Positions 37,152 through 46,497 of a stretch of 64,000 bases of DNA are shown here, one piece after another; positions within the stretch are counted from its first letter, which is position 1; each line of letters starts with the position of its first letter. Made by a program: the position numbers and the translations under genes. A model generated the notes under the pieces. The model was not told the DNA's origin, made no database searches, and worked only from the letters and a program-made list of their open reading frames with translations. This DNA is from Pseudomonas capeferrum (GTDB lineage Bacteria > Pseudomonadota > Gammaproteobacteria > Pseudomonadales > Pseudomonadaceae), in assembly GCF_000731675.1 (NCBI RefSeq), contig NZ_JMIT01000003.1, positions 292,058-356,057 of the forward strand, written 5' to 3'.

Positions 37152-38594
37152 ATGTTCGATTCCAGCGCCCTGCTGCGCCAGCGCTTCGCCGCGCTGCGCA
37201 GCACGGCGGAGTTGTTTTCCCTGCGCCATGTGAAACAGTCGCACCAGGCGCTGTCGGTGCGCCGCAATGTGGCCGAGCCACCGTTCTTCAGCCAGGACGA
37301 GGGCGCCATGCTCACCGTGCGGGTCAATGGCGTGGAGGCTTATGCAGCCACCGCAGACCTGTCCCAGCACGGCCTGCAACAGGCACTCGAACGCGCCGAA
37401 GCCCTGGCCCGGCAGATCGCCGGGCATAGCCTGCTGGACCTGCGCGAGCAACCGGTGACCAGCGCGCGCCACGACCACGTTTCGCCCCACTTCGATCAAC
37501 CCTTGCCCAGCCTTGCCGACTGCCTCGGCCTGCTCGCCGCCGAATCGGCCAGCGTGCCCAAGGACAGCCGCCTGGTGGACTGGCAGGCCGGCCTGGGCAT
37601 GAGCGTAGTCGAGCAAACCTACCTCAACTCTGCCGGCGCCGAACTGCGCCACGCCCAGCGTTTCCTGTTCCCAGGCCTGAGCGTGACCGCCAGCGACGGC
37701 CAGGACAGCCAGAGCCGCAGCCTGGGCCGTGACAACTTCGGCCAGCAGGGCGGTTTCGAGATCGTCGAGCGCTGTGGCCTGATCAGCGCCGCCAGTCGCG
37801 TCGCCGACGAAGCGCTGCAACTGTTGCTGGCACCCAATACACCCAGCGGCCCGCACGACCTGCTGCTGATGCCCGACCAGATGATGCTGCAGATTCACGA
37901 GTCCATCGGCCACCCACTGGAGATGGACCGCATTCTCGGCGACGAGCGCAACTACGCCGGCACCAGCTTCGTCAAAGCCAGCGACTTCGGCCACCTGCAA
38001 TACGGCTCGGCGCTGCTCAACGTGACCTTCGACCCGACCATCGGCGAAGAGCTGGCCAGCTACAGCTACGACGATGACGGCACCCAGGCCAGCAAGCAAT
38101 TCCTGATCCGCGACGGCTTGCTGTTGCGCCCGCTGGGCGGCGCCCTGTCGCAGTTCCGCTCGGGCCTGGACGGCGTGGCCAACAGCCGTGCCTGTGGCTG
38201 GAACCGCGCACCGATCGACCGCATGGCCAACCTCAACATCGAGCCAGGCGACCGCTCGCTGGCACAATTGGTCAAGGGCATCGAGCACGGCATCCTGATG
38301 CGCACCAACCGCTCGTGGTCCATCGACGATGCACGCAACAAGTTCCAGTTCGGCTGCGAGTGGGGCCAACTGATCGAGAACGGCGAACTCAAGGGCGTCG
38401 TCAAAAACCCCAACTACCGCGGCATCTCGGCGCAGTTCTGGCGCAACCTGTCGGCAGTCGGCGACCGCAGCACCTTCCAGGTGCTGGGCACGCCCAACTG
38501 CGGCAAAGGCGAACCCAACCAGGTGGTACGGGTCGGCCACGCCTCGCCGGCCTGCGTGTTCCGCCAGATCGACGTATTCGGAGGCGACGCCTGA
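37152..38594 (+). CDS. TldD-like metallopeptidase (non-canonical)
   Basis: The 480-residue protein belongs to the TldD/PmbA (U62) family, whose TldD subunit carries the zinc site. The motif reads MLQIHESIGHPLEMDR, giving the HExxxH pair, in place of the HEAVGH typical of housekeeping TldD. RNRS-like MRTNRSWSIDDARNKFQFGCEWG lies in the C-terminal half. Together with the next gene it should form a TldD/TldE heterodimer that cleaves unfolded peptides in the cytoplasm. Its stop overlaps the start of the partner by one base (TGATG). Canonical tldD/pmbA genes are expected elsewhere in the genome, so this is probably a second system. Confidence 0.82.
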   Translation: MFDSSALLRQRFAALRSTAELFSLRHVKQSHQALSVRRNVAEPPFFSQDEGAMLTVRVNGVEAYAATADLSQHGLQQALERAEALARQIAGHSLLDLREQPVTSARHDHVSPHFDQPLPSLADCLGLLAAESASVPKDSRLVDWQAGLGMSVVEQTYLNSAGAELRHAQRFLFPGLSVTASDGQDSQSRSLGRDNFGQQGGFEIVERCGLISAASRVADEALQLLLAPNTPSGPHDLLLMPDQMMLQIHESIGHPLEMDRILGDERNYAGTSFVKASDFGHLQYGSALLNVTFDPTIGEELASYSYDDDGTQASKQFLIRDGLLLRPLGGALSQFRSGLDGVANSRACGWNRAPIDRMANLNIEPGDRSLAQLVKGIEHGILMRTNRSWSIDDARNKFQFGCEWGQLIENGELKGVVKNPNYRGISAQFWRNLSAVGDRSTFQVLGTPNCGKGEPNQVVRVGHASPACVFRQIDVFGGDA

Positions 38595-39925
38595 TGAGCG
38601 CCACACCCCAGCAACGCTTCGAAACCCTGCTTGGCGCCCTGCGCGATACCCTTCAGGTGGGCGAGCAGTTCACCCTTGGTTACAGCGCCGAACAGTCGCA
38701 GTTCATCCGCTTCAACCACGCCCTGGTGCGCCAGGCCGGCGAGGTCAGCCAGGCCAGCGTGCAATTGCGCCTGATGCGTGACGGCCGCCAGGCCGAGCAG
38801 CAGATCACCCTCGGCGATGATGCCGTGCTGGACCGCACGCGCCTGGCCGATGCCCTCAGCCAACTGCGCCAGACCCTGCCGCTGTTGCCGGTCGACCCCT
38901 ACCTGCGCCTGGACGATACCCCATGGCACAGCCATAGCCAGCAGGATCACCCGCTGCCGGAGCTGGATGAGGTCCTTGCCCTGATCGAACGTGAAGCCGG
39001 CGACCTGGACTTGGTCGGCATCTATGCCGCCGGGCCGATCTGTCGCGGTTTCGCCAACTCGTTCGGCGCCTTCGGCTGGCACCAGGCCAACAGTTTCAAC
39101 ATGGATTGGAGCCTGTTCCACAGCAACGGCCAAGCAGTGAAAGCCAACTATGCCGGGCAGGTTTGGCACGCCGACGACTTCACCGCCCGCCTGCGCCAGG
39201 CCCGCGAACAGCTGGCCTTCCTCGGCCGCCCGGCGATTACCTTGAAGCCGGGCAGCTACCGCGCCTACCTGGCGCCTGCGGCCATGGACGAGATTGCCGG
39301 CATGCTGTGCTGGGGCGGTTTTTCCGCGCAGGCGCTGGCCACCGGCAACAGCGCCCTGCAACGCCTGTACAACGGCGATGCCCGCTTGAGCCCGCTGGTC
39401 AGCTTCGACGAGCAGGTCAGCGGCTCGCTGAGCCCGGCGTTCTCGGATGAGGGTTCACCGCGCCTCGATGTGCCGCTGATCACCCAAGGCCAGGCCGTGC
39501 AGCGTTTGATCAGCGCGCGTAGCGCGGCCGAGTTCGCACTGCAGGCCAATGGCGCCGACAGCTACGAGTCGCCCTGCGCCTTGAGCCTGGCGCCGGGCAA
39601 CCTGGCCAGTGAGGCGATCCTCGAACGGCTTGGCACCGGGCTGTATATCAGCAACCTGTGGTACCTGAACTACTCGGACCTGCCAGCGGCGCGCATGACC
39701 GGCCTGACCCGCTTTGCCACCTTCTGGGTAGAGAATGGTGAGATTCAGGGGCCGGTGAGCACCATGCGCTTCGATGACAGCCTGTACAGCCTGCTGGGCA
39801 ACCAACTGGAAGACCTGACCCGCGAGCGCGAGATGATCCTTTCCACCAGTACCTATGGACAGCGCAGTACCGGGTCGAGTCATTTGCCGGGGGCTCTGGT
39901 CAAAGGCCTTACCCTGACATTGTGA
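38594..39925 (+). CDS. TldE/PmbA-like partner protein
   Basis: The 443-residue protein is the non-metal partner subunit of the TldD/PmbA family: it lacks HExxxH but shares the fold, with QLEDLTREREMILSTSTYGQ and a final GSSHLPGALVKGLTLTL. The ATG at 38594 overlaps the tldD-like stop, so expression is coupled at a 1:1 ratio, in line with the heterodimer known for E. coli TldD/TldE. A REP palindrome follows. The substrate is unknown; no precursor peptide gene is evident beside it. Confidence 0.78.
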   Translation: MSATPQQRFETLLGALRDTLQVGEQFTLGYSAEQSQFIRFNHALVRQAGEVSQASVQLRLMRDGRQAEQQITLGDDAVLDRTRLADALSQLRQTLPLLPVDPYLRLDDTPWHSHSQQDHPLPELDEVLALIEREAGDLDLVGIYAAGPICRGFANSFGAFGWHQANSFNMDWSLFHSNGQAVKANYAGQVWHADDFTARLRQAREQLAFLGRPAITLKPGSYRAYLAPAAMDEIAGMLCWGGFSAQALATGNSALQRLYNGDARLSPLVSFDEQVSGSLSPAFSDEGSPRLDVPLITQGQAVQRLISARSAAEFALQANGADSYESPCALSLAPGNLASEAILERLGTGLYISNLWYLNYSDLPAARMTGLTRFATFWVENGEIQGPVSTMRFDDSLYSLLGNQLEDLTREREMILSTSTYGQRSTGSSHLPGALVKGLTLTL

Positions 39926-39936
39926 TTGGCGTTGCT

Positions 39937-40031
39937 GGCCTCTTCGCGGGGCAAGCCCGCTCCCACACATAGCCGCCGCTTCTGGTGGCTGAGCGGTACT
40001 TGTGGGAGCGGGCTTGCCCCGCGAAGAGGCC
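39937..40031. repeat. REP palindrome with perfect 31-base arms
   Basis: Arms 39937-39967 and 40001-40031 are exact inverted copies with the core GGGGCAAGCCCGCTCCCACA, separated by 33 bases. It lies between the TldE-like gene and the MFS gene and could act as a terminator or message stabiliser. Confidence 0.9.
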
Positions 40032-40053
40032 GGTACTGACAAACGAGGACGTC

Positions 40054-41481
40054 ATGCCCGAACGCACACCGCTCGACCCCGTCACCGCCCGCTGGATCCC
40101 GTGGGTAGTGGCCATCGCTTTCTTCATGCAGTCCCTGGACGGCACCATCCTCAACACCGCGCTGCCGGCCATGGCCCGCTCGCTGGAAGAGGACCCGCTG
40201 CGCATGCAAGGCGTGATCATCGCCTATATGCTCACCGTGGCCTTGCTGATACCCGCCTCCGGCTGGATCGCCGACCGCTTCGGCACCAAGCGCATCTTCT
40301 TCAGCGCCATCCTGTTGTTCAGCTTTGGCTCGCTGCTGTGCGCGGCCGCCAACAGCCTGGGCTTTCTGATCCTGGCGCGGGTCGTGCAGGGCCTGGGCGG
40401 CGCGCTGATGCTGCCGGTCGGGCGGCTGGTGGTGCTGCGCGCCTATCCACGCACCGAACTGGTGCGCATCATGAGTTTCATCACCATCCCCGGCCTGCTC
40501 GGCCCTCTGCTAGGCCCTACGGTCGGCGGCTGGCTGGTAGAGATCCTCAGCTGGCACTGGATCTTCCTGCTCAACCTGCCGGTGGGCGCCATCGGTTGTT
40601 ATGCCGTGTGGAAGTTTATCCCCGACCTGCGCGGTGCCGAGCGCACCAGCTTCGATGGCCCGGGTTTTCTGCTGTTCGGCGCGGCGATGGTGCTGATCAC
40701 CATCGCCATGGAAGGCTTGGGTGAGCTGCACTTGCCACACCTGCGGGTAATGTTGCTGCTGTTCGCCGGCATGGCCTGCCTGGCCGCGTACTGGCTGCGT
40801 GCCGGGCGCGACCCAGAGCCGCTGTTCTCACCCAGCCTGTTCCGTGTACGCACCTTTGCCATCGGCATCCTCGGCAACCTGTTCGCCCGCCTGGGCAGCG
40901 GTGCCCTGCCCTTCCTTGTGCCCTTGCTGTTGCAGGTGGCGCTAGGCTATTCGCCGGCCCAGGCCGGCATGAGCATGATCCCGCTGGCAGCGGCGGCGAT
41001 GCTCGCCAAGTCCATCGCCCGGCCGCTGATCGAGCGCCTTGGCTACCGCATCATCCTCACCGGCAACACCCTGCTGCTGGGGCTGCTGCTGGCCAGCCTT
41101 GGGCTGATCGACGAACAGACCCCCTACGCCGTACTGCTGATACACCTGGGCCTGCTCGGCGCGGTCAACTCCATGCAGTTCACGGCCATGAACACGGTGA
41201 CCCTGATCGACCTCGACGATGCCAGCGCCAGCAGCGGCAACAGCCTGCTGTCGGTGGTCGCCCAGCTGGCCCTTAGCCTGGGCGTGGCCTGCGCCGGGGC
41301 ATTGCTCGGCGGCTTCACCGCCGCGGGCAGTGCCGAAGGCGTGGAAAGCACCTTGGGGGCGTTCCAGCTGACCTTCGTCACCATCGGCATCATGTCGATG
41401 CTGGCAGCGGCGATCTTCCTGCAACTGGCGCCGACAGACGGAAGGCGTGCCCGTCGTCCGGAACAACACATGGAGTCGTAG
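40054..41481 (+). CDS. MFS multidrug exporter, DHA2 (EmrB/MdtD-like) family
   Basis: The 475-residue protein has the 14-helix DHA2 pattern. The N-terminus FFMQSLDGTILNTALPAMAR is the motif of EmrB/QacA proton-driven drug exporters (motif D1), and GWIADRFGTKRIFF is motif A between helices 2 and 3. It would export a toxic compound or metabolite across the inner membrane; the substrate is unknown and no membrane-fusion partner lies beside it. ATG at 40054 is chosen; in-frame codons upstream run into the REP arm. Confidence 0.87.
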   Translation: MPERTPLDPVTARWIPWVVAIAFFMQSLDGTILNTALPAMARSLEEDPLRMQGVIIAYMLTVALLIPASGWIADRFGTKRIFFSAILLFSFGSLLCAAANSLGFLILARVVQGLGGALMLPVGRLVVLRAYPRTELVRIMSFITIPGLLGPLLGPTVGGWLVEILSWHWIFLLNLPVGAIGCYAVWKFIPDLRGAERTSFDGPGFLLFGAAMVLITIAMEGLGELHLPHLRVMLLLFAGMACLAAYWLRAGRDPEPLFSPSLFRVRTFAIGILGNLFARLGSGALPFLVPLLLQVALGYSPAQAGMSMIPLAAAAMLAKSIARPLIERLGYRIILTGNTLLLGLLLASLGLIDEQTPYAVLLIHLGLLGAVNSMQFTAMNTVTLIDLDDASASSGNSLLSVVAQLALSLGVACAGALLGGFTAAGSAEGVESTLGAFQLTFVTIGIMSMLAAAIFLQLAPTDGRRARRPEQHMES

Positions 41482-41545
41482 GGCGAATGGCCACGAGGCT
41501 GGTAGACTGTGCGGCATTTTTCGCTTCGCTACACAGGCCCGCCTC

Positions 41546-42931
41546 GTGACCACCGAAACCACCGCCTTTGCCACTCTGCCGCTGTCCGCCGCCATGCTGG
41601 CCAACCTGGACGCCCTCGGCTACGCCTCGATGACGCCGATCCAGGCCCAGAGCCTGCCGGTCATCCTCAGGGGCCAGGACCTGATCGCCCAGGCCAAGAC
41701 CGGCAGCGGCAAGACCGCTGCGTTCGGCATCGGCCTGCTGAACCCGATCAACCCGCGTTACTTCGGTTGCCAGGCACTGGTGCTGTGCCCGACCCGCGAG
41801 CTCGCTGACCAGGTCGCCAAAGAGCTGCGCCGCCTGGCCCGTGCCGAGGACAACATCAAGATCCTGACCCTGTGCGGCGGCGTCTCGCTCGGCCCGCAGA
41901 TTGCCTCTCTGGAGCACGGTGCGCACATCATCGTCGGCACCCCGGGGCGCATCCAGCAGCACCTGGAAAAGGGCACGCTGGTACTCGACGGGCTCAACAC
42001 TCTGGTGCTGGACGAAGCCGACCGCATGCTCGACATGGGCTTCTTCGACGCCATCGCCAGCATCATCGGCAAGACCCCGGCGCGTCGCCAGACCCTGCTG
42101 TTCTCGGCCACCTACCCGGCCGGCATCGAGCAACTGGCCGCAGACTTCATGCGCAAGCCGCAGCAGGTCAAGGTCGAGAGCCTGCACACCGACAACCAGA
42201 TCGAACAACGCTTCATCGAAATCGACGCGCAGCAGCGCCTGGATGCGGTGACCCGCGTGCTCGGCCACTACCGCCCGCAATCGTGCGTGGCGTTCTGCTT
42301 CACCAAGCAGCAGTGCGAAGACGTGGTCGCCCACCTCACCGCCAAAGGTATCGTCGCCCAGGCCCTGCACGGTGACCTCGAACAGCGCGACCGCGACCAG
42401 GTGCTGGCGATGTTCGCCAACCGCAGCAGCTCGGTGCTGGTGGCGACCGACGTGGCCGCACGCGGCCTGGACATCGACGGCCTGGACATGGTGCTCAACG
42501 TCGAACTGGCGCGGGATGCCGAAATCCATGTGCACCGTGTCGGCCGCACCGGCCGTGCGGGTGAGAAAGGCGTTGCGGTCAGCCTGGTGGCCCCGGCCGA
42601 AGGGCATCGCGCCCAGGCCATCGAGGCACTGCAGAAGAGCCCGTTGCGCTGGGACCAGCTCGACAGCCTGAAAAACAAGGGCGGTGAGCCGCTGCTGCCG
42701 GTGATGAGCACCTTGTGCATCGCTGCCGGGCGCAAGGACAAGCTGCGCCCGGGTGACATCCTGGGTGCACTGACCGGTGATGCCGGCATCCCGGGCAAGC
42801 AGGTGGGCAAGATCGCCATCTTCGACTTCCAGGCCTTTGTGGCGGTGGAGCGAGCACTGGCCAAGCAGGCCATGCAGCGGCTGAACAGCGGCAAGATCAA
42901 GGGCCGCGTTCTGAAAGTTCGTATTCTCTGA
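41546..42931 (+). CDS. dbpA: ATP-dependent RNA helicase DbpA
   Basis: The 461-residue DEAD-box protein helps 50S ribosome assembly through hairpin 92 of 23S rRNA. The motifs are in order: TPIQAQSLPV (Q motif), AKTGSGKTAAF (I), LVLDEADRMLDMGF (II), FSATYPAG (III), ATDVAARGLDI (V) and HRVGRTGRAG (VI). A C-terminal RNA-recognition domain specific to DbpA follows from about residue 390 (AAGRKDKLRPGDILGAL). The start is GTG at 41546; its length then matches the E. coli protein. Confidence 0.94.
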   Translation: MTTETTAFATLPLSAAMLANLDALGYASMTPIQAQSLPVILRGQDLIAQAKTGSGKTAAFGIGLLNPINPRYFGCQALVLCPTRELADQVAKELRRLARAEDNIKILTLCGGVSLGPQIASLEHGAHIIVGTPGRIQQHLEKGTLVLDGLNTLVLDEADRMLDMGFFDAIASIIGKTPARRQTLLFSATYPAGIEQLAADFMRKPQQVKVESLHTDNQIEQRFIEIDAQQRLDAVTRVLGHYRPQSCVAFCFTKQQCEDVVAHLTAKGIVAQALHGDLEQRDRDQVLAMFANRSSSVLVATDVAARGLDIDGLDMVLNVELARDAEIHVHRVGRTGRAGEKGVAVSLVAPAEGHRAQAIEALQKSPLRWDQLDSLKNKGGEPLLPVMSTLCIAAGRKDKLRPGDILGALTGDAGIPGKQVGKIAIFDFQAFVAVERALAKQAMQRLNSGKIKGRVLKVRIL

Positions 42932-42940
42932 AATCCTTTG

Positions 42941-42983
42941 GGGCCGCTTTGCGGCCCGTTCGCGACACAAGGCCGCTCCTACA
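42941..42983. repeat. Hairpin plus single REP element after dbpA
   Basis: GGGCCGCTTTGCGGCCC (42941-42957) forms a 7-base stem just after the dbpA stop, followed by one REP copy CGCGACACAAGGCCGCTCCT (42961 on). It is likely the dbpA transcript end. Confidence 0.7.
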
Positions 42984-43032
42984 GGGGCATGCATATCCCT
43001 GCCGCAGCCCAGCAATCTCCAAGAGGTACCCC

Positions 43033-44214
43033 GTGCATTCCACCGACGTGATCATCCTCGGCGCCGGCGCCGCCGGCCTGATGTGCGCCCAGCTCAGCGC
43101 CCGCCGTGGCCGCCGGGTGCTGCTGCTCGACCACGCTAACAAGCCAGGCAAGAAGATCCTCATGTCCGGCGGCGGGCGCTGCAACTTCACCAACATGTAC
43201 ACCGAGCCGGCCAACTTCCTCTCGCACAACGCGCATTTCTGCAAGTCGGCCCTGGCCCGCTACACCCAGTGGGACTTCATCGAGCTGGTGGCCAAGCACG
43301 GTGTGCCCTACCACGAGAAAAAGCTCGGCCAGCTGTTCTGCGACAACAAGGCCAGCGACATCCTCAACATGCTGCTGGCCGAGTGCGACGAAGCCGGTGC
43401 CGAGTTGCGCATGGACACCAGCATCTCGCACATCGAAAAGACCGAAACCGGCTACCTGCTGCAGACCAGTGCCGGGCAGTTCGCCTGCCAGTCGCTGGTG
43501 ATCGCCACCGGCGGCCTGTCGATCCCGACCCTGGGCGCCAGCGGTTTCGGCTACCAGGTGGCTCGCCAGTTCGGCCACACCCTGCTGCCGACCCGCGCCG
43601 GGCTGGTGCCCTTCACCATCACCGAGCCCCAACTCAAGGCACTGTGCACAGAACTGTCGGGTACCTCGCTGGACTGCACTGCCAGCTGCAACGGCACCCA
43701 TTTCCGCGAAAACCTGCTGTTTACCCACCGCGGCCTGAGTGGCCCGGCGATCCTGCAGATTTCTTCGTTCTGGGAGGCGGGCGACACGGTGGAGATCAAC
43801 CTGCTGCCCGACCGTGACGCCCTGACCTGGCTGCAACAGCAGCAGGCCGAGCGCGCCAATGCAGAACTCAAGACCGTGCTCGGCGAGGTGTTCACCCGCA
43901 AGCTGGCCAACCTCTTGGCCGAGCAGTGGTTCGAATCGAAGCCGATGAAGCAGTACACCCCAGCCGAACTGGCGCAGATCGCCGACAAACTGGCGGCCTG
44001 GCAGGTCGTACCTGCCGGCACCGAGGGGTATCGCACCGCCGAAGTGACCCTAGGCGGCGTGGATACCCGCGAGGTGTCGTCCAAGACCATGGAGTCGCTC
44101 AAGAGCCCAGGGTTGTACTTCATTGGCGAGGTGCTGGATGTGACCGGCCACCTGGGCGGGTTCAATTTCCAGTGGGCGTGGGCATCGGCTAACGCAGCGG
44201 CACAGTTCGTGTAG
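43033..44214 (+). CDS. FAD/NAD(P)-binding oxidoreductase, HI0933/YhiN family
   Basis: The 393-residue flavoprotein has the FAD-binding VIILGAGAAGLMCAQ at the N-terminus, the family hallmark PGKKILMSGGGRCNFTN, and a C-terminal GLYFIGEVLDVTGHLGGFNFQWAW. The physiological reaction of YhiN proteins is not established. GTG at 43033 is preceded by AGAGG and places the FAD motif at the normal distance from the start. It follows dbpA by about 100 bases. Confidence 0.88.
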   Translation: MHSTDVIILGAGAAGLMCAQLSARRGRRVLLLDHANKPGKKILMSGGGRCNFTNMYTEPANFLSHNAHFCKSALARYTQWDFIELVAKHGVPYHEKKLGQLFCDNKASDILNMLLAECDEAGAELRMDTSISHIEKTETGYLLQTSAGQFACQSLVIATGGLSIPTLGASGFGYQVARQFGHTLLPTRAGLVPFTITEPQLKALCTELSGTSLDCTASCNGTHFRENLLFTHRGLSGPAILQISSFWEAGDTVEINLLPDRDALTWLQQQQAERANAELKTVLGEVFTRKLANLLAEQWFESKPMKQYTPAELAQIADKLAAWQVVPAGTEGYRTAEVTLGGVDTREVSSKTMESLKSPGLYFIGEVLDVTGHLGGFNFQWAWASANAAAQFV

Positions 44215-44296
44215 AGTAGAATCCATTCAGCAGCACGGAACGCTTCTTGCTGGTCCGTGCGGCAATGTATTCATTCGATCACAGCCCAAGGCCATC

Positions 44297-46480
44297 ATGT
44301 CATCGAGCTCGTTCCGTCAGTCACTGCGTCGCCTGTGGGGCCAAGACAAGTTCAGCTATAGCATCCGGGTAACGGTCGCCCTCACCGGCAGCATGGCCTT
44401 GTGCTGGTACCAGGATGAAATGGCCCTGCTGATCCCGTTGTTCCTGGGCATCATCGCCAGCGCACTGGCCGAGACCGACGACAGTTGGCAGGGCCGTCTC
44501 AGTGCGCTGGCCGTGACCCTGGTGTGCTTTGCCATCGCTGCCCTGGCCGTGGAGCTGCTGTTCCCCTACCCGTGGGTGTTCGCCATTGCCCTGGCCCTGG
44601 CGGCGTTCGGCCTGACCATGCTGGGCGCCTTGGGCGAGCGCTATGGCGCAATCGCCTCGGCAACGCTGATCACGGCGGTGTACACCATGATCGGCGTGGA
44701 CCAACGCGGCGGCCTGGTCACCGACTTCTGGCACGAGCCGATGCTGCTGGTGGCGGGCGCAGCCTGGTACGGCCTGCTGTCGGTGCTGTGGCAGGCGCTG
44801 TTCTCCAACCAGCCGGTACAGCAAAGCCTGGCCAAGCTGTTTTTCGAGCTGGGGCGCTACCTCAAGCTCAAGGCCAACCTGTTCGAACCGATCCGCCACC
44901 ACGACCTGGAGGCCCGGCGCCTGGAGCTGGCCCAGCAAAACGGCAAGGTGGTCGCGGCGCTCAACGCCGCCAAGGAAATCATCCTGCACCGGGTCGGCAA
45001 CAGCCAGCCAAATTCCAAGGTCAGCCGCTACCTGAAGCTGTACTTCCTGGCCCAGGACATCCACGAGCGGGTTAGCGCCTCGCACTACCCCTACAACGCA
45101 CTGGCCGAAGCGTTCTTCCACAGCGACGTGATGTTCCGCTGCCAGCGCCTGCTGCGCCATCAAGGCTCGGCCTGCCAAGACCTGGCGCGCTCGATCCGCA
45201 TGCGTCAGCCGTTTGTCCTCGACAGCCGATTTGCCGACACCCTGGAAGACCTCAACGCCTCCTTGGAGCACCTGCGCAACCAGAACAACCCAGCCTGGCG
45301 CAGCCTGCTGCGCTCGCTGCGGGCCCTGGCGGCCAACCTGGCCACCCTGGACCGCCTGCTGGGTGCCGCCAGCAACCCGGACAGCCTGGCCGATGCCAGT
45401 GACAGCAGTCTGCTCGACCGTTCGCCACGCTCCCTGAAGGACGTCTGGAGCCGCCTGCGCACCCAGCTCACACCCACCTCGCTACTGTTCCGCCATGCCT
45501 TGCGCCTGCCCTTGGCACTGTCGATCGGCTACGGCATGGTGCACCTGATCCACCCCACCCAGGGCTACTGGATCATCCTCACCACACTGTTCGTCTGCCA
45601 ACCCAACTACGGTGCCACCCGGCGCAAGCTGGTGCAGCGGATTTTCGGCACGGCCATCGGCCTGACGGTTGGCTGGGCGCTGTTCGACCTGTTCCCCAAC
45701 CCGATCATCCAGTCGATGTTCGCCGTGGTCGCCGGGGTGGTGTTCTTCGTCAACCGGACTACCCGTTACACCCTGGCCACGGCGGCGATCACCTTGATGG
45801 TGCTGTTCTGCTTCAACCAGATCGGCGACGGCTACGGCCTGTTCCTGCCGCGCCTGTTCGATACTCTGGTGGGCAGCCTGATCGCCATTCTGGCGGTGTT
45901 CCTGTTCCTGCCCGACTGGCAAGGCCGGCGCCTGAACAAGGCGTTGGCCAACACCTTGGCCTGCGCCAGCGTGTACCTGCGCCAGATCATGCAGCAGTAT
46001 GCCCATGGCAAGCGCGACGACCTCGCCTACCGCCTGGCTCGGCGCAACGCCCACAACGCCGATGCAGCGCTGTCCACCACGCTGGCGAACATGCTCATGG
46101 AGCCAGGGCACTTCCGTAAGGAGGCGGACGTCGGCTTCCGCTTCCTGGTGTTGTCGCACACCCTGCTCAGCTACCTCTCGGGACTGGGCGCGCACCGTGA
46201 TACCGCCCTGCCGGCGGAGGTTCAGGAGCAATTGATCGAGGGCGCCGGGCAAAGCCTGGCCAACAGCCTGGACGAAATCGCCAACGGCCTGGCAGCGCGG
46301 CTACCGGTCGCCATCCACAGTGATGCCGAAGAGGCGCTGGCCAACGACCTGGAGCAGATGCCGGAAGAGCTGGATGAACATCAGCGGCTGGTGCAGACCC
46401 AACTGGCGCTGATCTGCCGGCAACTGGCACCGTTGCGCACGCTGGCGGCGCACCTGGTCAAGGAAAGCCCTACGGGCTGA
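44297..46480 (+). CDS. YccS/YhfK-family inner-membrane protein
   Basis: The 727-residue protein has two clusters of about five or six hydrophobic helices (residues 20-150 and 395-540), each followed by a long soluble stretch, the layout of the FUSC-like YccS/YhfK family. NRTTRYTLATAAITLMVLF in the second cluster and NAHNADAALSTTLANML in the terminal region are typical. It may export aromatic acids or similar compounds, but the family has no firm function. It stands after the YhiN gene, and the next gene is convergent. Confidence 0.85.
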   Translation: MSSSSFRQSLRRLWGQDKFSYSIRVTVALTGSMALCWYQDEMALLIPLFLGIIASALAETDDSWQGRLSALAVTLVCFAIAALAVELLFPYPWVFAIALALAAFGLTMLGALGERYGAIASATLITAVYTMIGVDQRGGLVTDFWHEPMLLVAGAAWYGLLSVLWQALFSNQPVQQSLAKLFFELGRYLKLKANLFEPIRHHDLEARRLELAQQNGKVVAALNAAKEIILHRVGNSQPNSKVSRYLKLYFLAQDIHERVSASHYPYNALAEAFFHSDVMFRCQRLLRHQGSACQDLARSIRMRQPFVLDSRFADTLEDLNASLEHLRNQNNPAWRSLLRSLRALAANLATLDRLLGAASNPDSLADASDSSLLDRSPRSLKDVWSRLRTQLTPTSLLFRHALRLPLALSIGYGMVHLIHPTQGYWIILTTLFVCQPNYGATRRKLVQRIFGTAIGLTVGWALFDLFPNPIIQSMFAVVAGVVFFVNRTTRYTLATAAITLMVLFCFNQIGDGYGLFLPRLFDTLVGSLIAILAVFLFLPDWQGRRLNKALANTLACASVYLRQIMQQYAHGKRDDLAYRLARRNAHNADAALSTTLANMLMEPGHFRKEADVGFRFLVLSHTLLSYLSGLGAHRDTALPAEVQEQLIEGAGQSLANSLDEIANGLAARLPVAIHSDAEEALANDLEQMPEELDEHQRLVQTQLALICRQLAPLRTLAAHLVKESPTG

Positions 46481-46497
46481 GTGCTTTGTGGCCTGGG

